49,025 bases of DNA from Branchiostoma floridae (lineage: Eukaryota > Chordata > Leptocardii > Amphioxiformes > Branchiostomatidae), in NCBI RefSeq assembly GCF_000003815.2, contig NW_023365757.1, positions 1 through 49,025 on the forward strand, read 5' to 3'. The position numbers and the translations under genes were made by a program. The notes under the pieces were generated by a model. It did no database searches and had not been told where the DNA came from. It was given only the letters and a program-made list of their open reading frames with translations. Below are positions 29,952 through 40,120 of the stretch, piece after piece. Every line of letters begins with the position of its first letter. Position 1 is the stretch's first letter.

Positions 29952-31724
29952 ATGGCAGAAAAGGCGAACGAAGTTCTGTTGTATGCTGCTATCAACGGCT
30001 CGGTTGAAGGCACTGAAGCAGCACTGAAAGCTGGTAAGTGGAACCGACTTTTATATACTACTGTAGGAATTTTGGCCCCAAATTATGGACTCTTTCCGGA
30101 TAACGTTATATCTTTTCTCACTACTAAAAGTATCCTACTCAGCCTACCCAGGTGTCTCAAACAAACTGAACCTTTCATTTTTATCCTCTAAGGAAAGTTG
30201 TGCCCCGGTTGGTTTTGGACGTCTTTTTGGCCGTTTTTGTCCGGTTTTCTATCTGTCGGGTTTTGTTTGTGTTTGGCTTGCCTGGGCTGTATTGTTTTGT
30301 TATAATCTCGCCTCAAATCGGACACTGTGCACCCCGCTAAGCCGACCACAGGGACTGTAAACAGACTAGCATCTCCGACGGTGCACAGTACCTATGTGTA
30401 ATTTTCTCCAGGCGTATTTTTCTCATGCTATTTGCATTTTAGTACACATGTACTGCTGTTGACAAGTGATTTACAGCAGAAATGTACATAAAATGTATCT
30501 TATAGTTGAATTTTGACAAGAGAGCTCTCATGTTTAAATCACATACATGCATATGATAATAGATAAACAATTGCGCACAAGTGTGAAGTACAGTGCACCA
30601 GTGACACCTTTTGATCTTTTCACGGTCGCAAAAATAGCCTGGATGCCAGACTGTTTCCGGGGCCTATACAGCCCAAATCCTCGTCTCTAGGGCCGACATT
30701 ATTGAGATCGTGTCGGGTCTGGTACCCAAACTGTACTCTCCAAGCGGAGGTTGAGTCGCGTAGATATAGTAGTAGTCGGAAAAATTACACCGGCGCTCCT
30801 CGGTGTAATTTTTGCTCTGCTTGGAGAGTACCCAAACTGTACTCCTCGACCAGCCGCACAAAACGATAGTATGTTGTGATATCTGTCTTTGGCCAATTTT
30901 TACTACCTGTGGAGGCAAGGGCCGTTTTGCCTTTTGGTTTTTGTCGGGCTTTCTGCTTTGTACCGTTCATGTCCAACGCAGGACATAAAGAAAACGGTGC
31001 AGCATAGAAAGCCCGACAAGACTAGTCTCCAAGCAGACCCCACTGTGCCTTAGAAATAGTATCAAAGCTGGCAAGGCTCCGGTGCCCGTTTGACTCCCTT
31101 AGCCGGCTATCTCCCTTTGGCCGGCTATTCTCCTTTGCCAGCTTTAATACTATTTCTAAGGCACCGTAGGGTCTGCTTGGAGACTACGACAAGACACCAA
31201 ATTCGTGTTCATGTGCGAACATGAGCGGATCAAACCATTCCGGCCAAAATGGGGTAGGGAATCTCCCGAGCAGCCCTCGTAATAATCCCCTGCTTCGCCT
31301 ATTGGGAGCAATTGGGCTGGTCTCAATCTGATCGAGCTGTTCTGTTTCTGACCTAGGGCGAAGAGATCATGTTACAGTGTTACAATCATGTAACCCGTAA
31401 CCTTGAGTGGCTTTCAGGTCTTGTTACGTGGTGACCATCAAGTAAAAACAACAACAATACCAACCGGTTTATGTATTACATGTATCAGTATTTGAATTTG
31501 TTTGACATTCTCGTAAAATCATATTGCCGTCATGAAATCTCTCTGGTGTTACGCAGGTGCAGACATTGACTTCAAACATGCGGAAAAAGGTAACCCAGGA
31601 ACAGCATTGTACGTCGCTTCCAACGCTGGGCATGTAGACGTAGTGAGACTGCTGCTCCGCAAGGGGGCGTCTGTGGCGGAAAGAACGGGTTCAATGACAC
31701 CTCTTCATGTTGCGGCGCACATAG
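29952..31724 (+). CDS. G7: ankyrin-repeat/MYND-type gene, exons 1-2 only; remainder lost at a gap
   Basis: Exon 1 is 29952-30033 (MAEKANEVLLYAAINGSVEG start). Exon 2 is 31557-31724, with GTALYVASNAGHVDVVRLLL and MTPLHVAAHIG, identical in those stretches to G3. The mirror match to G3 continues through intron 2 to 32327, where a 100-N gap begins. After the gap the sequence is unrelated, and no exon 3, 4 or 5 follows before G8 starts at 33749. Either the remaining exons are in the gap or this copy was truncated at the arm's end. Intron 1 holds two young foldback insertions. Confidence 0.75.
30734..30830. mobile_element. 97-bp foldback element, right arm only
   Basis: TACTCTCCAAGCGGAGG at the left and GCTTGGAGAGTA at the right are inverted. 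CCCAAACTG flanks both sides (30725-30733, 30831-30839), a perfect 9-bp target duplication. The interior TATAGTAGTAGTCGGAAAAA matches the interior of the 13255-13391 element, so the two are relatives. The left arm lacks it near 11540. Confidence 0.9.
31023..31186. mobile_element. 164-bp foldback element, right arm only
   Basis: The ends TAGTCTCCAAGCAGACCC and GGGTCTGCTTGGAGACTA are inverted. CGACAAGAC is duplicated (31014-31022, 31187-31195). The left arm has the empty site (complement of GCCCGACAAGACACCAAAT near 11391-11408). The interior (GTGCCTTAGAAATAGTATCA) is unrelated to the other foldbacks. Confidence 0.92.
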
Positions 31725-32109
31725 GTAGGTTCGGTCATGTACGTTGATTAAATTTGAATCGTACGTAGAAGCTGCAAACTTAGCAAATATATACCTTACA
31801 GTGCGAAAAATATTACAAACAGTTACTGTTGATGTATTTAAGTCCGTGGGGGATTTCATTTCGCGGTAGCGGGACAAAGGACATTTCGTGGTGGTTTTAC
31901 GTTCGCGGTAGTACCAAACTACCATGCACTGTAGAAATTTCTACATTTATAGTACTATAGAAAGCCAAAGTCAGTCAACAAAGAAGATGCAGCAAAAATG
32001 AAGAATCTATTGGACGGTATGCAATACTTCTTGTGTTCAGTCATTTTCTTAACCATGAAAAAGACAGCTTTTAAGTTTTATTATTCGGACGATCGCACCC
32101 GTTTTTTTC

Positions 32110-32319
32110 TACTCTCCAAGCAGAGGTTAGGCTCCGGCTGTTTTTTAACGTTTTTTTAAGTCGATTTTATCGGGCTTTCTATTTTTTATTTTATCTTGCT
32201 GTGTCAAAACCTAACATTTGGCTGGCGTACTTCTAGAAAATTGACAAAATAGAAAACCCGATAAAAATGACTTAAAAACACATAAAAAACAGCCGGAGCC
32301 TAACCTCTGCTTGAGAGTA
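32110..32319. mobile_element. ~210-bp CTCCGGCTG-family element in G7 intron 2 (mirror of 10514-10726)
   Basis: Same terminal repeats and interior as 10514-10726, in reverse. The 100-N gap follows within 10 bp. Confidence 0.8.
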
Positions 32320-32427
32320 CGTTTTTCNNNNNNNNNNNNNNNNNNNNNNNNNNNNNNNNNNNNNNNNNNNNNNNNNNNNNNNNNNNNNNNNNNNNNNNNN
32401 NNNNNNNNNNNNNNNNNNNNNNNNNNN

Positions 32428-32489
32428 CAGGGTTGACAATCACGGCAAAGCCTATGATATCATAGGCTTTGCCGTGATTGTCAACCCTG
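32428..32489. repeat. Perfect 62-bp palindrome at the gap edge
   Basis: CAGGGTTGACAATCACGGCA and onward to CCTATGAT is followed, without spacer, by its exact reverse complement. It starts at the first base after the 32328-32427 gap, so the arms may be longer. It may be a foldback centre or an assembly joining artefact. Confidence 0.85.
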
Positions 32490-32910
32490 AGTGTGAGGAT
32501 GCAGGTTACACTACGCAAGCCCAATGACGGGGTAAAAAAAATTAGTGCGACTGAATCTAGAATCTATTTGCTACACAACATGCGACCATGCGACTGAATC
32601 TAGAACCCAGTTGCTACCAGAACACTGGAAATATAAAGTGGCCCTCAGTAGCTTCAACCTTTTGAAGGTTTAATGGGTCAAAACTCGTGCGTAAAAGTTT
32701 AATAGGTGTCACTCGTGCACTTTACTTCACACATGTGTGCAAAACTTTATTTGTTAATTTATACGTGGGAATATTAATCACATGCAGGTCTATTGCCCTC
32801 TTTAATATCAAACTCATGAGCGAAACTATTCAATGCATTCTCGTGGTAAACAGAAAGTACTTTATGAAACAAAACAAGACAACTAGAAACATGTAATACA
32901 CAAATATCCT

Positions 32911-32990
32911 GACTCCCGGGATTCGAACCCGCGCCGATCCCGGGCCGCCAGCTCACAAACCCTGACGCTAAACCGTTTGGCGTGGTCAGT
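32911..32990 (-). repeat. tRNA-derived SINE-like fragment with pol III A and B boxes
   Basis: On the minus strand the B box GGTTCGAATCC (32919-32929) is perfect. A weaker A-box-like TAGCGTCAGGG lies about 40 bp upstream. The acceptor stem of a functional tRNA cannot be formed at the right spacing, so this is more likely a SINE head or tRNA pseudogene than a tRNA gene. Confidence 0.55.
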
Positions 32991-33301
32991 TTAGCAGTCC
33001 TTGAACCCCACTGTTACAACTAGTTGGATATATCTATTTGTAAAGGTGGCACTATAGGAAGCCATGAGTGTAGTTGCCTACTTGGTAATGTGTATTATAT
33101 TAAAGTAATACCGGTCTATCACACTAGCGTCGCTTTTACTACACTAGTGCATGTATTGACTATTGGAGACAGGAAAATGCCTTGGTTGGCTGTGATACCA
33201 TATTTTGTCATTCCGATTCTTGTCACAACTTTTATGGTGTTTATTCTGAAAATTTAGCCATCTTGTTTTTTTTTTTTCATTTTGTTTTTTTCGCCCAATT
33301 C

Positions 33302-33330
33302 AAGGACGTTATATCTTATATAACGTCCTT
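33302..33330. repeat. 29-bp hairpin AAGGACGTTATA...TATAACGTCCTT
   Basis: 12-bp perfect arms around a 5-base loop. The palindrome at 12084 has similar arms, but here the ends read AAGGACG, not AAGGAGG. Confidence 0.6.
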
Positions 33331-33654
33331 ACCCTATCCAAGGAGGTTGTCCTATCTCACTATGTTTGTCCTTGGTTTACCGACTGCCGTGATGTTATCC
33401 ATAAAATTTACTTGCTGTGGCCTAAATGTCCAAAATCAGATAGCATCCAAGCGCAAAAAAACACGCAGACCAATGCGGCAATGTTAGCACTATCCTTACA
33501 ATGTAAAGATTAAGTGATTGTACATCAATCATAAAAACAGTCGACTTGCTTATCAGGAAAATATGTCTAATTCCAGATTTTAACGGAATCAAAACACAAT
33601 CTCAATATTCCTTTTTTACACTGATGCGTTCTCAACCCAATCATCTGGCAATAG

Positions 33655-33664
33655 CTCACGTGAC
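33655..33664 (+). promoter_or_regulatory. G8 upstream E-box (GCTCACGTGA)
   Basis: CACGTG at 33657-33662, about 90 bp upstream of the G8 ATG, at the place of the E-box in G1, G2, G4 and G6. The CRE-like half of the module is not recognisable here. Confidence 0.45.
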
Positions 33665-33748
33665 AAAACAACTTCGTCTTCGTCTTAGAGTGTGCGGCGT
33701 GAAAGGTGTTGATAACCAGCTGTTAACAACAACGGTTATCCTAACGAA

Positions 33749-36700
33749 ATGGCGGAAAGGGCGAATAGAGATCTGGTGTATGCTGCTGAGAATGGATCAC
33801 TTGAAGGCGTTAAAGCGGCTTTGAAAGCTGGTAAGTCGGACCGAGTTGTAGAAATTTTGCTTCCGAAGTTCCGTTGACAATTTGCTGGAGCGGTGTGTAC
33901 ATGTGCCTATAATCTGAATATGTTGGATACGACTTATCTATGGTATTCCCATTGGTACCCTGCACACAAGCTCGCCAAAATGATATGGATAACCTCCTCA
34001 CATACCTTGTAAACCTGGGGCAAGGAGGTTCCTTGCATGGTCTCCATTATTTTGTTATTTCCTGCCTCAAATCCCCCCACTGAGTAATCCAGTACGCCGG
34101 ACAACATTAGCATCTGTGCACAGCATGTGTGCAGTTTTCTCCTCGTACAAAGGTATTTGCTAATATGTACATAATTCTAGAAGTATTGTTTTATTTCAGA
34201 AGAAATAGTTAAAGTACTGATTACATTTTCAGTTTACCGCAATAATGATAAAAGAAAATGTTTGCCACTCAGAATCGGTATTGAAAAGAGGGCTACGAGC
34301 CGATGGAGGGCTACACTACGAGCAAGGTGACGAATATTCACATGTAAATCAACAGATAAAGATTTGCACACGTGTGAAGTGCAATGCACGAGTGACATGT
34401 CTGACACCTTTTAAGCTTTCCGTGTTATGCAAACAATTTACACACCTATTTTGACCTAATCTCAGTTGTTGGACTGTAAAAGAGAGTCTAGAACGGCTGC
34501 TGAGTTTTGGTAATTAATGATTCTCCAACCGCAACATGAACAGAGGTTTCGGTCAGGGAGTGGGTTGGTGGTCACTGTGATGGTGCTAGAAGTGACCGGA
34601 CCGCGATTTCTTTCTCAAACTCGCGACCACTGCTTACCTCTAGCCTCTACCAGGCTTCGTGGATCGGTGGTCTAATTGTAGAAATTGGCCAAATTAATAG
34701 AGTCAATAGTACGCTAGGGGAGACGGCCGGCCAGAAAAAAATTATCCTCACCACTTTCTGGCCGGCCGTCTCCCCTAGCGCCTAATTGACTCTATTTGGC
34801 CATTTTCTCCCCTTATACCCCCTTTTNNNNNNNNNNNNNNNNNNNNNNNNNNNNNNNNNNNNNNNNNNNNNNNNNNNNNNNNNNNNNNNNNNNNNNNNNN
34901 NNNNNNNNNNNNNNNNNNNNNNNNNNNNNNNNNNNNNNNNNNNNNNNNNNNNNNNNNNNNNNNNNNNNNNNNNNNNNNNNNNNNNNNNNNNNNNNNNNNN
35001 NNNNNNNNNNNNNNNNNNNNNNNNNNNNNNNNNNNNNNNNNNNNNNNNNNNNNNNNNNNNNNNNNNNNNNNNNNNNNNNNNNNNNNNNNNNNNNNNNNNN
35101 NNNNNNNNNNNNNNNNNNNNNNNNNNNNNNNNNNNNNNNNNNNNNNNNNNNNNNNNNNNNNNNNNNNNNNNNNNNNNNNNNNNNNNNNNNNNNNNNNNNN
35201 NNNNNNNNNNNNNNNNNNNNNNNNNNNNNNNNNNNNNNNNNNNNNNNNNNNNNNNNNNNNNNNNNNNNNNNNNNNNNNNNNNNNNNNNNNNNNNNNNNNN
35301 NNNNNNNNNNNNNNNNNNNNNNNNNNNNNNNNNNNNNNNNNNNNNNNNNNNNNNNNNNNNNNNNNNNNNNNNNNNNNNNNNNNNNNNNNNNNNNNNNNNN
35401 NNNNNNNNNNNNNNNNNNNNNNNNNNNNNNNNNNNNNNNNNNNNNNNNNNNNNNNNNNNNNNNNNNNNNNNNNNNNNNNNNNNNNNNNNNNNNNNNNNNN
35501 NNNNNNNNNNNNNNNNNNNNNNNNNNNNNNNNNNNNNNNNNNNNNNNNNNNNNNTTGTACAGCTTTTTTTTTTATTTCTGCCGGCCGACTCTGCTTGGAG
35601 TAAGGTGGGACTCCCACTGCACTTGGGGCACCGGTGCGGCACTGCGGGGTTCGTAGATGACTCAACGAATTTCAGAGATAAAGATCGAATTTTCTTCCGT
35701 TTTGTGTATTCGGTTGTCTTCTAAGTCATACTTTTCCGTTTTACGCAATATCTAAATTATCAAAAATCTCGAAAATAACGAAACAGTGCCGCAGTGAACG
35801 AACCCCGCAGTGCCGCACCGGTGCCCCAAGTGCAGTGAGAGTCCACCTTAACAGTTATGTTGTACTTAGTATCTCATATTACGGGGTGGTGGTCGGGAAA
35901 CATGTACATGTACTTTGAAATATGATTCCTTGCAAAATCATAACAACGTCCTGAAATCTCCCTTGTGTGATTCATGTTTACAAAATCACGAATCATATCA
36001 AACGCAGGTGCAGACATTGACTACGAAGAGCCGGCCAGCCATACTTCAGTCATTGGCACAGCACTGTTCATAGCTTGCGACAAGGGCCATGTGGACATTG
36101 TGAGGTTACTGCTCCGCAAGGGGGCGTCTTTGGTGAAGAGAACTGCTGCTGCATTCGCTCCCCTTCATGCAGCAGCGTACGAAGGTAAGTTATATCAAGG
36201 ACCTGTTATGTAATACCCTTTACTAAACCAAAACAAATGCTTGTAAAAAAAAAAGAGATGTCAATCGAAGCTATGAACTAGAGTTACGAACGACTTTCTC
36301 TTGTGAATTGTTCACGGTAATGTGATTTGTAAGCCTCTTCATTTCAGTGGATCATGGCCAATGAAATATTAATCTGCAACGTATTACATGTAGCATGAAG
36401 AAAAAGTAAAGGGAGCTTGACAATTTCTCTGAGCTAAGATAAGCTAAAGTGCATTTTCGGACTGAAACAGTGCACAAAAAGGGAATTGCGTTAATCTATG
36501 ACTGTTTATACGTATGCTTGATATGTATTTTTCTTTCGTTTCAAATCCAATCCAGGGAGGACAGAAATAGTGGAATTACTGGTGAAGCATGGTGCAACAT
36601 TAGACATACAGGACTGTTTTCAGAACACACCACTAATAACTGCTTGTGCCGAAAACCACGTCGACACAGTTCGGCGACTGATTGAACTGGGAGCAAGACC

Positions 36701-36787
36701 TGATTTGGACGACTGTTATATAGCCAAGAGGCAAGTTTTACATCCTTCCATCTAGATATAGAATTAATGATATGTGTGTATGTGTAT

Positions 36788-36838
<51 letters not shown>

Positions 36839-37202
36839 GTGTGTGTGTGTGTCTGTGTGTGTGTGTGTGTATGTGTGTGTGTATGTGCATGTTTTACAAC
36901 ATAGCATCATAGAATCATGTATCGCTTCGAACTTCCTATGTTCCTCATGTGCTTACATGTTAATGTGAGCATGGTGCATGTTTTACAACATAGTGTCATA
37001 AAATCATGTATCGCTTGGAACTTCCTATGCAATGTATATAATGGTAGTAGTGTCCTAAATGTGTAACATTTTCCACTAGGTTAAGGAAAGAAGTCGCTGA
37101 AAACAGCTGTTCTTCAGAAGAGAGTTTAAAGCTGCTAGAGGAGGCAAAGAAGACCAAGCTGTTGAGATGCTGCAACCCGAAGTGTGGCAAACCAGGCAAA
37201 AG
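33749..37202 (+). CDS. G8: ankyrin-repeat/MYND-type protein, exons 1-4; MYND exon 5 in a gap
   Basis: Exons are 33749-33830 (MAERANRDLVYAAENGSLEG start), 36008-36184, 36556-36730 and 37080-37202. Exon 2 is 9 nt longer than in the others, with a diverged ADIDYEEPASHTSVIGTALF segment. Ankyrin motifs are CDKGHVDIVRLLLRKGASL, FAPLHAAAYEG and TPLITACAENHVDTVRRLIE. Exon 4 keeps LLRCCNPKCGKPGK, the first zinc pair of the MYND finger, and ends AAAAG|GTATG. The second half should follow, but a TG/G tract and a 456-N gap begin 36 bp later and no MYND sequence follows the gap. Intron 3 has a GC donor (AGAG|GCAAGT). This is the most diverged full-length copy, so probably an older duplicate outside the mirror arms. 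Confidence 0.8.
34686..34802. repeat. 117-bp foldback next to a 728-N gap, in G8 intron 1
   Basis: TGGCCAAATTAATAGAGTCA and onward is inverted as ATTGACTCTATTTGGCCA. The inner arm GCTAGGGGAGACGGCCGGCC is perfectly paired. The loop is AATTATCCTCACC. The ends do not match the AAGCAGA family. The 34827-35554 gap begins 25 bp later. Confidence 0.8.
35601..35850. mobile_element. 250-bp MITE with ~50-bp terminal inverted repeats
   Basis: TAAGGTGGGACTCCCACTGC and onward through GGCACCGGTGCGGCACTGCG is mirrored at 35800-35850 with few mismatches. The interior is AT-rich and non-coding. A foldback end (CTCTGCTTGGAG, 35589-35600) abuts its left side, so it may have inserted into or beside a foldback. 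No clear target duplication. Confidence 0.8.
36773..36890. repeat. Compound (TG)n-(GA)n-(GT)n microsatellite in G8 intron 3
   Basis: TATG/TG repeats to 36818, then about nine GA units, then GT repeats to about 36890. Two direct copies of a GCATGTTTTACAACATAG stretch follow (36888 and 36976). Confidence 0.9.
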
Positions 37203-37237
37203 GTATGTTTTACTGATGACGGTTCTACAGTTAAATT

Positions 37238-37726
37238 GTGTGTGTGTGTGTGTGGGGGGGGGGGGGTGCTNNNNNNNNNNNNNNNNNNNNNNNNNNNNNN
37301 NNNNNNNNNNNNNNNNNNNNNNNNNNNNNNNNNNNNNNNNNNNNNNNNNNNNNNNNNNNNNNNNNNNNNNNNNNNNNNNNNNNNNNNNNNNNNNNNNNNN
37401 NNNNNNNNNNNNNNNNNNNNNNNNNNNNNNNNNNNNNNNNNNNNNNNNNNNNNNNNNNNNNNNNNNNNNNNNNNNNNNNNNNNNNNNNNNNNNNNNNNNN
37501 NNNNNNNNNNNNNNNNNNNNNNNNNNNNNNNNNNNNNNNNNNNNNNNNNNNNNNNNNNNNNNNNNNNNNNNNNNNNNNNNNNNNNNNNNNNNNNNNNNNN
37601 NNNNNNNNNNNNNNNNNNNNNNNNNNNNNNNNNNNNNNNNNNNNNNNNNNNNNNNNNNNNNNNNNNNNNNNNNNNNNNNNNNNNNNNNNNNNNNNNNNNN
37701 NNNNNNNNNNNNNNNNNNNNNNNNNN
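37238..37726. other. (TG)n/G-run followed by a 456-N assembly gap
   Basis: TGTGTG passes into a run of more than ten G before the N-run. It probably hides G8 exon 5. Confidence 0.6.
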
Positions 37727-39997
37727 GCACACGTATGAAAGTAAGAAGATATAAAGTCACTATGACACTTCTGTCTGTTTAGAAAATCTGGGCTGCTATA
37801 TCTATTTGTGTCTGTTTGTAAGTTGTTTTTGATACTTTTGGTCAACGTAGTCTTCCAACATTGTTTATGGTAGTGCTTATTGTCCCTATTATATACATAA
37901 ATGGAATCACTTTGGTCTCATAAGTGTAATGATTTTTATCCATCTATGAGCGTCCTTAATTGTTTTGTTTCCTTGAAATTGTCAACAAGCAGACAAATAA
38001 AATCATCTCATGCGGTTACACTTACTTACAGAAATCCTGTATTGATAGAAAACAGCATCCGCCATAACAGTCTGCTGGTACACGGGGTTCAGGAACCATT
38101 TGTGTTACATTGAAGCAAAAGAAGCCCCTCCTGTGATAACATACGTGTTCCACTGTCCGAAGTACAAAAGAGACTTCTAGCAGCTGTACATCAGGCTACC
38201 GTTATATTACTCTTCAAACATGGGTCGTATACGTGGAGATCAATCGCGCTCCTAGCGGCCGGGCTTGCAGTTGCCACTACTTTTGGGAGGGGGTTATCAA
38301 CCCCGGTCAGCGAGAGATGGAGAATAAAAGGCTATAAAGAAAATGACAACTTCCTACCCCACTGCTTGGAGAGTACATAAAAGTGGCATGCGTTGCGTTT
38401 ATTCACATGGAATAAACCTGGTTGCATTCACATCACAACATTTAACAGACCGTTCGATGGAATATTGCTTTCATTAAACGAAACACGATTGATGGAGAAT
38501 ATGGAACGTATCCATGACAATTATCTTGTGACAGTCTAATTCTCATTTATCTAACAGATATCAAATGAAATGCGGTCACAGCAAAAGTTTCTTTATACGA
38601 TTTCCACTCCATTCAACTTGTTAACTGTCTTTTATAAGATAAAGCAGATTAAACTAGGTATTAATTAAGCCACACAACTTTTTAAACATTTTNNNNNNNN
38701 NNNNNNNNNNNNNNNNNNNNNNNNNNNNNNNNNNNNNNNNNNNNNNNNNNNNNNNNNNNNNNNNNNNNNNNNNNNNNNNNNNNNNNNNNNNNACTTTTGA
38801 CAAGACGCAGATCAAAGGGAGGACAACATGTGTCCTATAAAGGACTCTTTTTGCTCTGTTTGCTAACCGTTGAGCAAGCAGAAAAATTCTAATTGAATTT
38901 TAATTCAACTGTCCCCTCTTGTCCAGTTTAGAGTTTATCACGCAGTATCCTGGGTACGAGACTCCAGACATCGAAGATGGTGGACCGATAAAAACCAAAC
39001 ACAGCGACGTCGCGTAGTGTACATGTCAAGAAGAGCATGGATTTGATCTCAGTAGGCGCCTGTTGTGGACTTATAAGACACTAGTATATCTGGGTTTCTT
39101 TAATTAACTTCGGGAACCGTCACAAGGATTTTCGCCGTTTCAACAGAAGTTTGAACAAGACTCTTCATAGAGCTGGTGATACACAAATGTCTTGGAGGTG
39201 GGTGGGTTTCTCGTTAACATCTATTATCATAATACCGGCACGTTTAGGACGATTTCTCTAGCCATACTGATTTGACAAATTGTCAACGCATCATTTTCTC
39301 CAGTTACATGTTGCTGTTATAGCTTACCCTTGCCACTTCTTCTGTGTAACTTTTCTGCCACTCTTGTCCTGCTAAAAGCGTAATATTGTAATTGTAACAC
39401 GCCGCGGAATTACACGGCGAACGGGCGCGTGGTTGGGAGGGGGATAAAAAATACCGGCAGGAAGAAACACGGCACAATGAAATGCCGATTTGTACCTTTA
39501 TACATCCTCTGTTGTTCCTTCCTTTTCTGTTAGTAAATGCATCAAACATAGACCTGTATGAGCATACAAAATGTCATGAGAAAACGGACGTATACTGTCA
39601 AGAATTTTCATTTAACTTCTGTCCGTCACAACCGCTATGACGTAACACTTTACTGCTAGCTTAGATATAAAAATGGCTGGAAAATGGAGGCGTACGTTCA
39701 AATTTGCCCATTCAGCCGTAGATCCGGGCGATAATGCAACGGTTCTTCACACTTTTACACGAGTGGTAGGTCACCAACAGAAATTCAAGATTGCTGTTGA
39801 ATCATGTTCGTCTTGTGCCGTGAGCATGTGTAATTATGATCTACAAATCTTGCAATGAATGTGACAGTGTGTTCGTCCCACGACGAGCTGCCTGTCCCGA
39901 AAAAGATACTGAAAACTTTTGGCCTTGTTGTCTTCGAATGTATTGTTATCGATGCTTTGTAAATTAATGGTGTATTGGACACCTAGATGTCTGAAGT
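37727..39997. other. Intergenic stretch without recognisable gene
   Basis: A foldback end (ACTGCTTGGAGAGTA, 38361-38375), a 100-N gap (38693-38792) and AT-rich DNA. A short ORF at 39673-39858 (MAGKWRRTFKFAHSAVDPGD start) has a reasonable start context but no motif I recognise. Confidence 0.5.
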
Positions 39998-40106
39998 ATC
40001 TTTCCTGCGCTGTGATTGGCGATGCCTATATTAGGCGAAGACCCAATCCCATATAAAGGCAGGATAGACTATTCACATGCAGTTTGACGGACTCCTCCCC
40101 ACAGCC
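39998..40106 (+). promoter_or_regulatory. Promoter-like block, copy 1 (CCAAT + TATAAA + initiator)
   Basis: The block has GATTGGCGATGCC (inverted CCAAT), CCCAATCCC, TATAAA at 40052-40057 and, about 25 bp downstream, an initiator-like ATTCACATGC. It is repeated with few changes at 46907-47016. Spacing of the elements fits a TATA promoter on the plus strand; transcription is not shown. Confidence 0.5.
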
Positions 40107-40120
40107 GGTTCGTCGACGCC

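Noticed and set aside
32911-32990. Functional tRNA gene
   Set aside because: The B box is good, but an acceptor stem and cloverleaf do not form at the right spacing; more likely a SINE or pseudogene.
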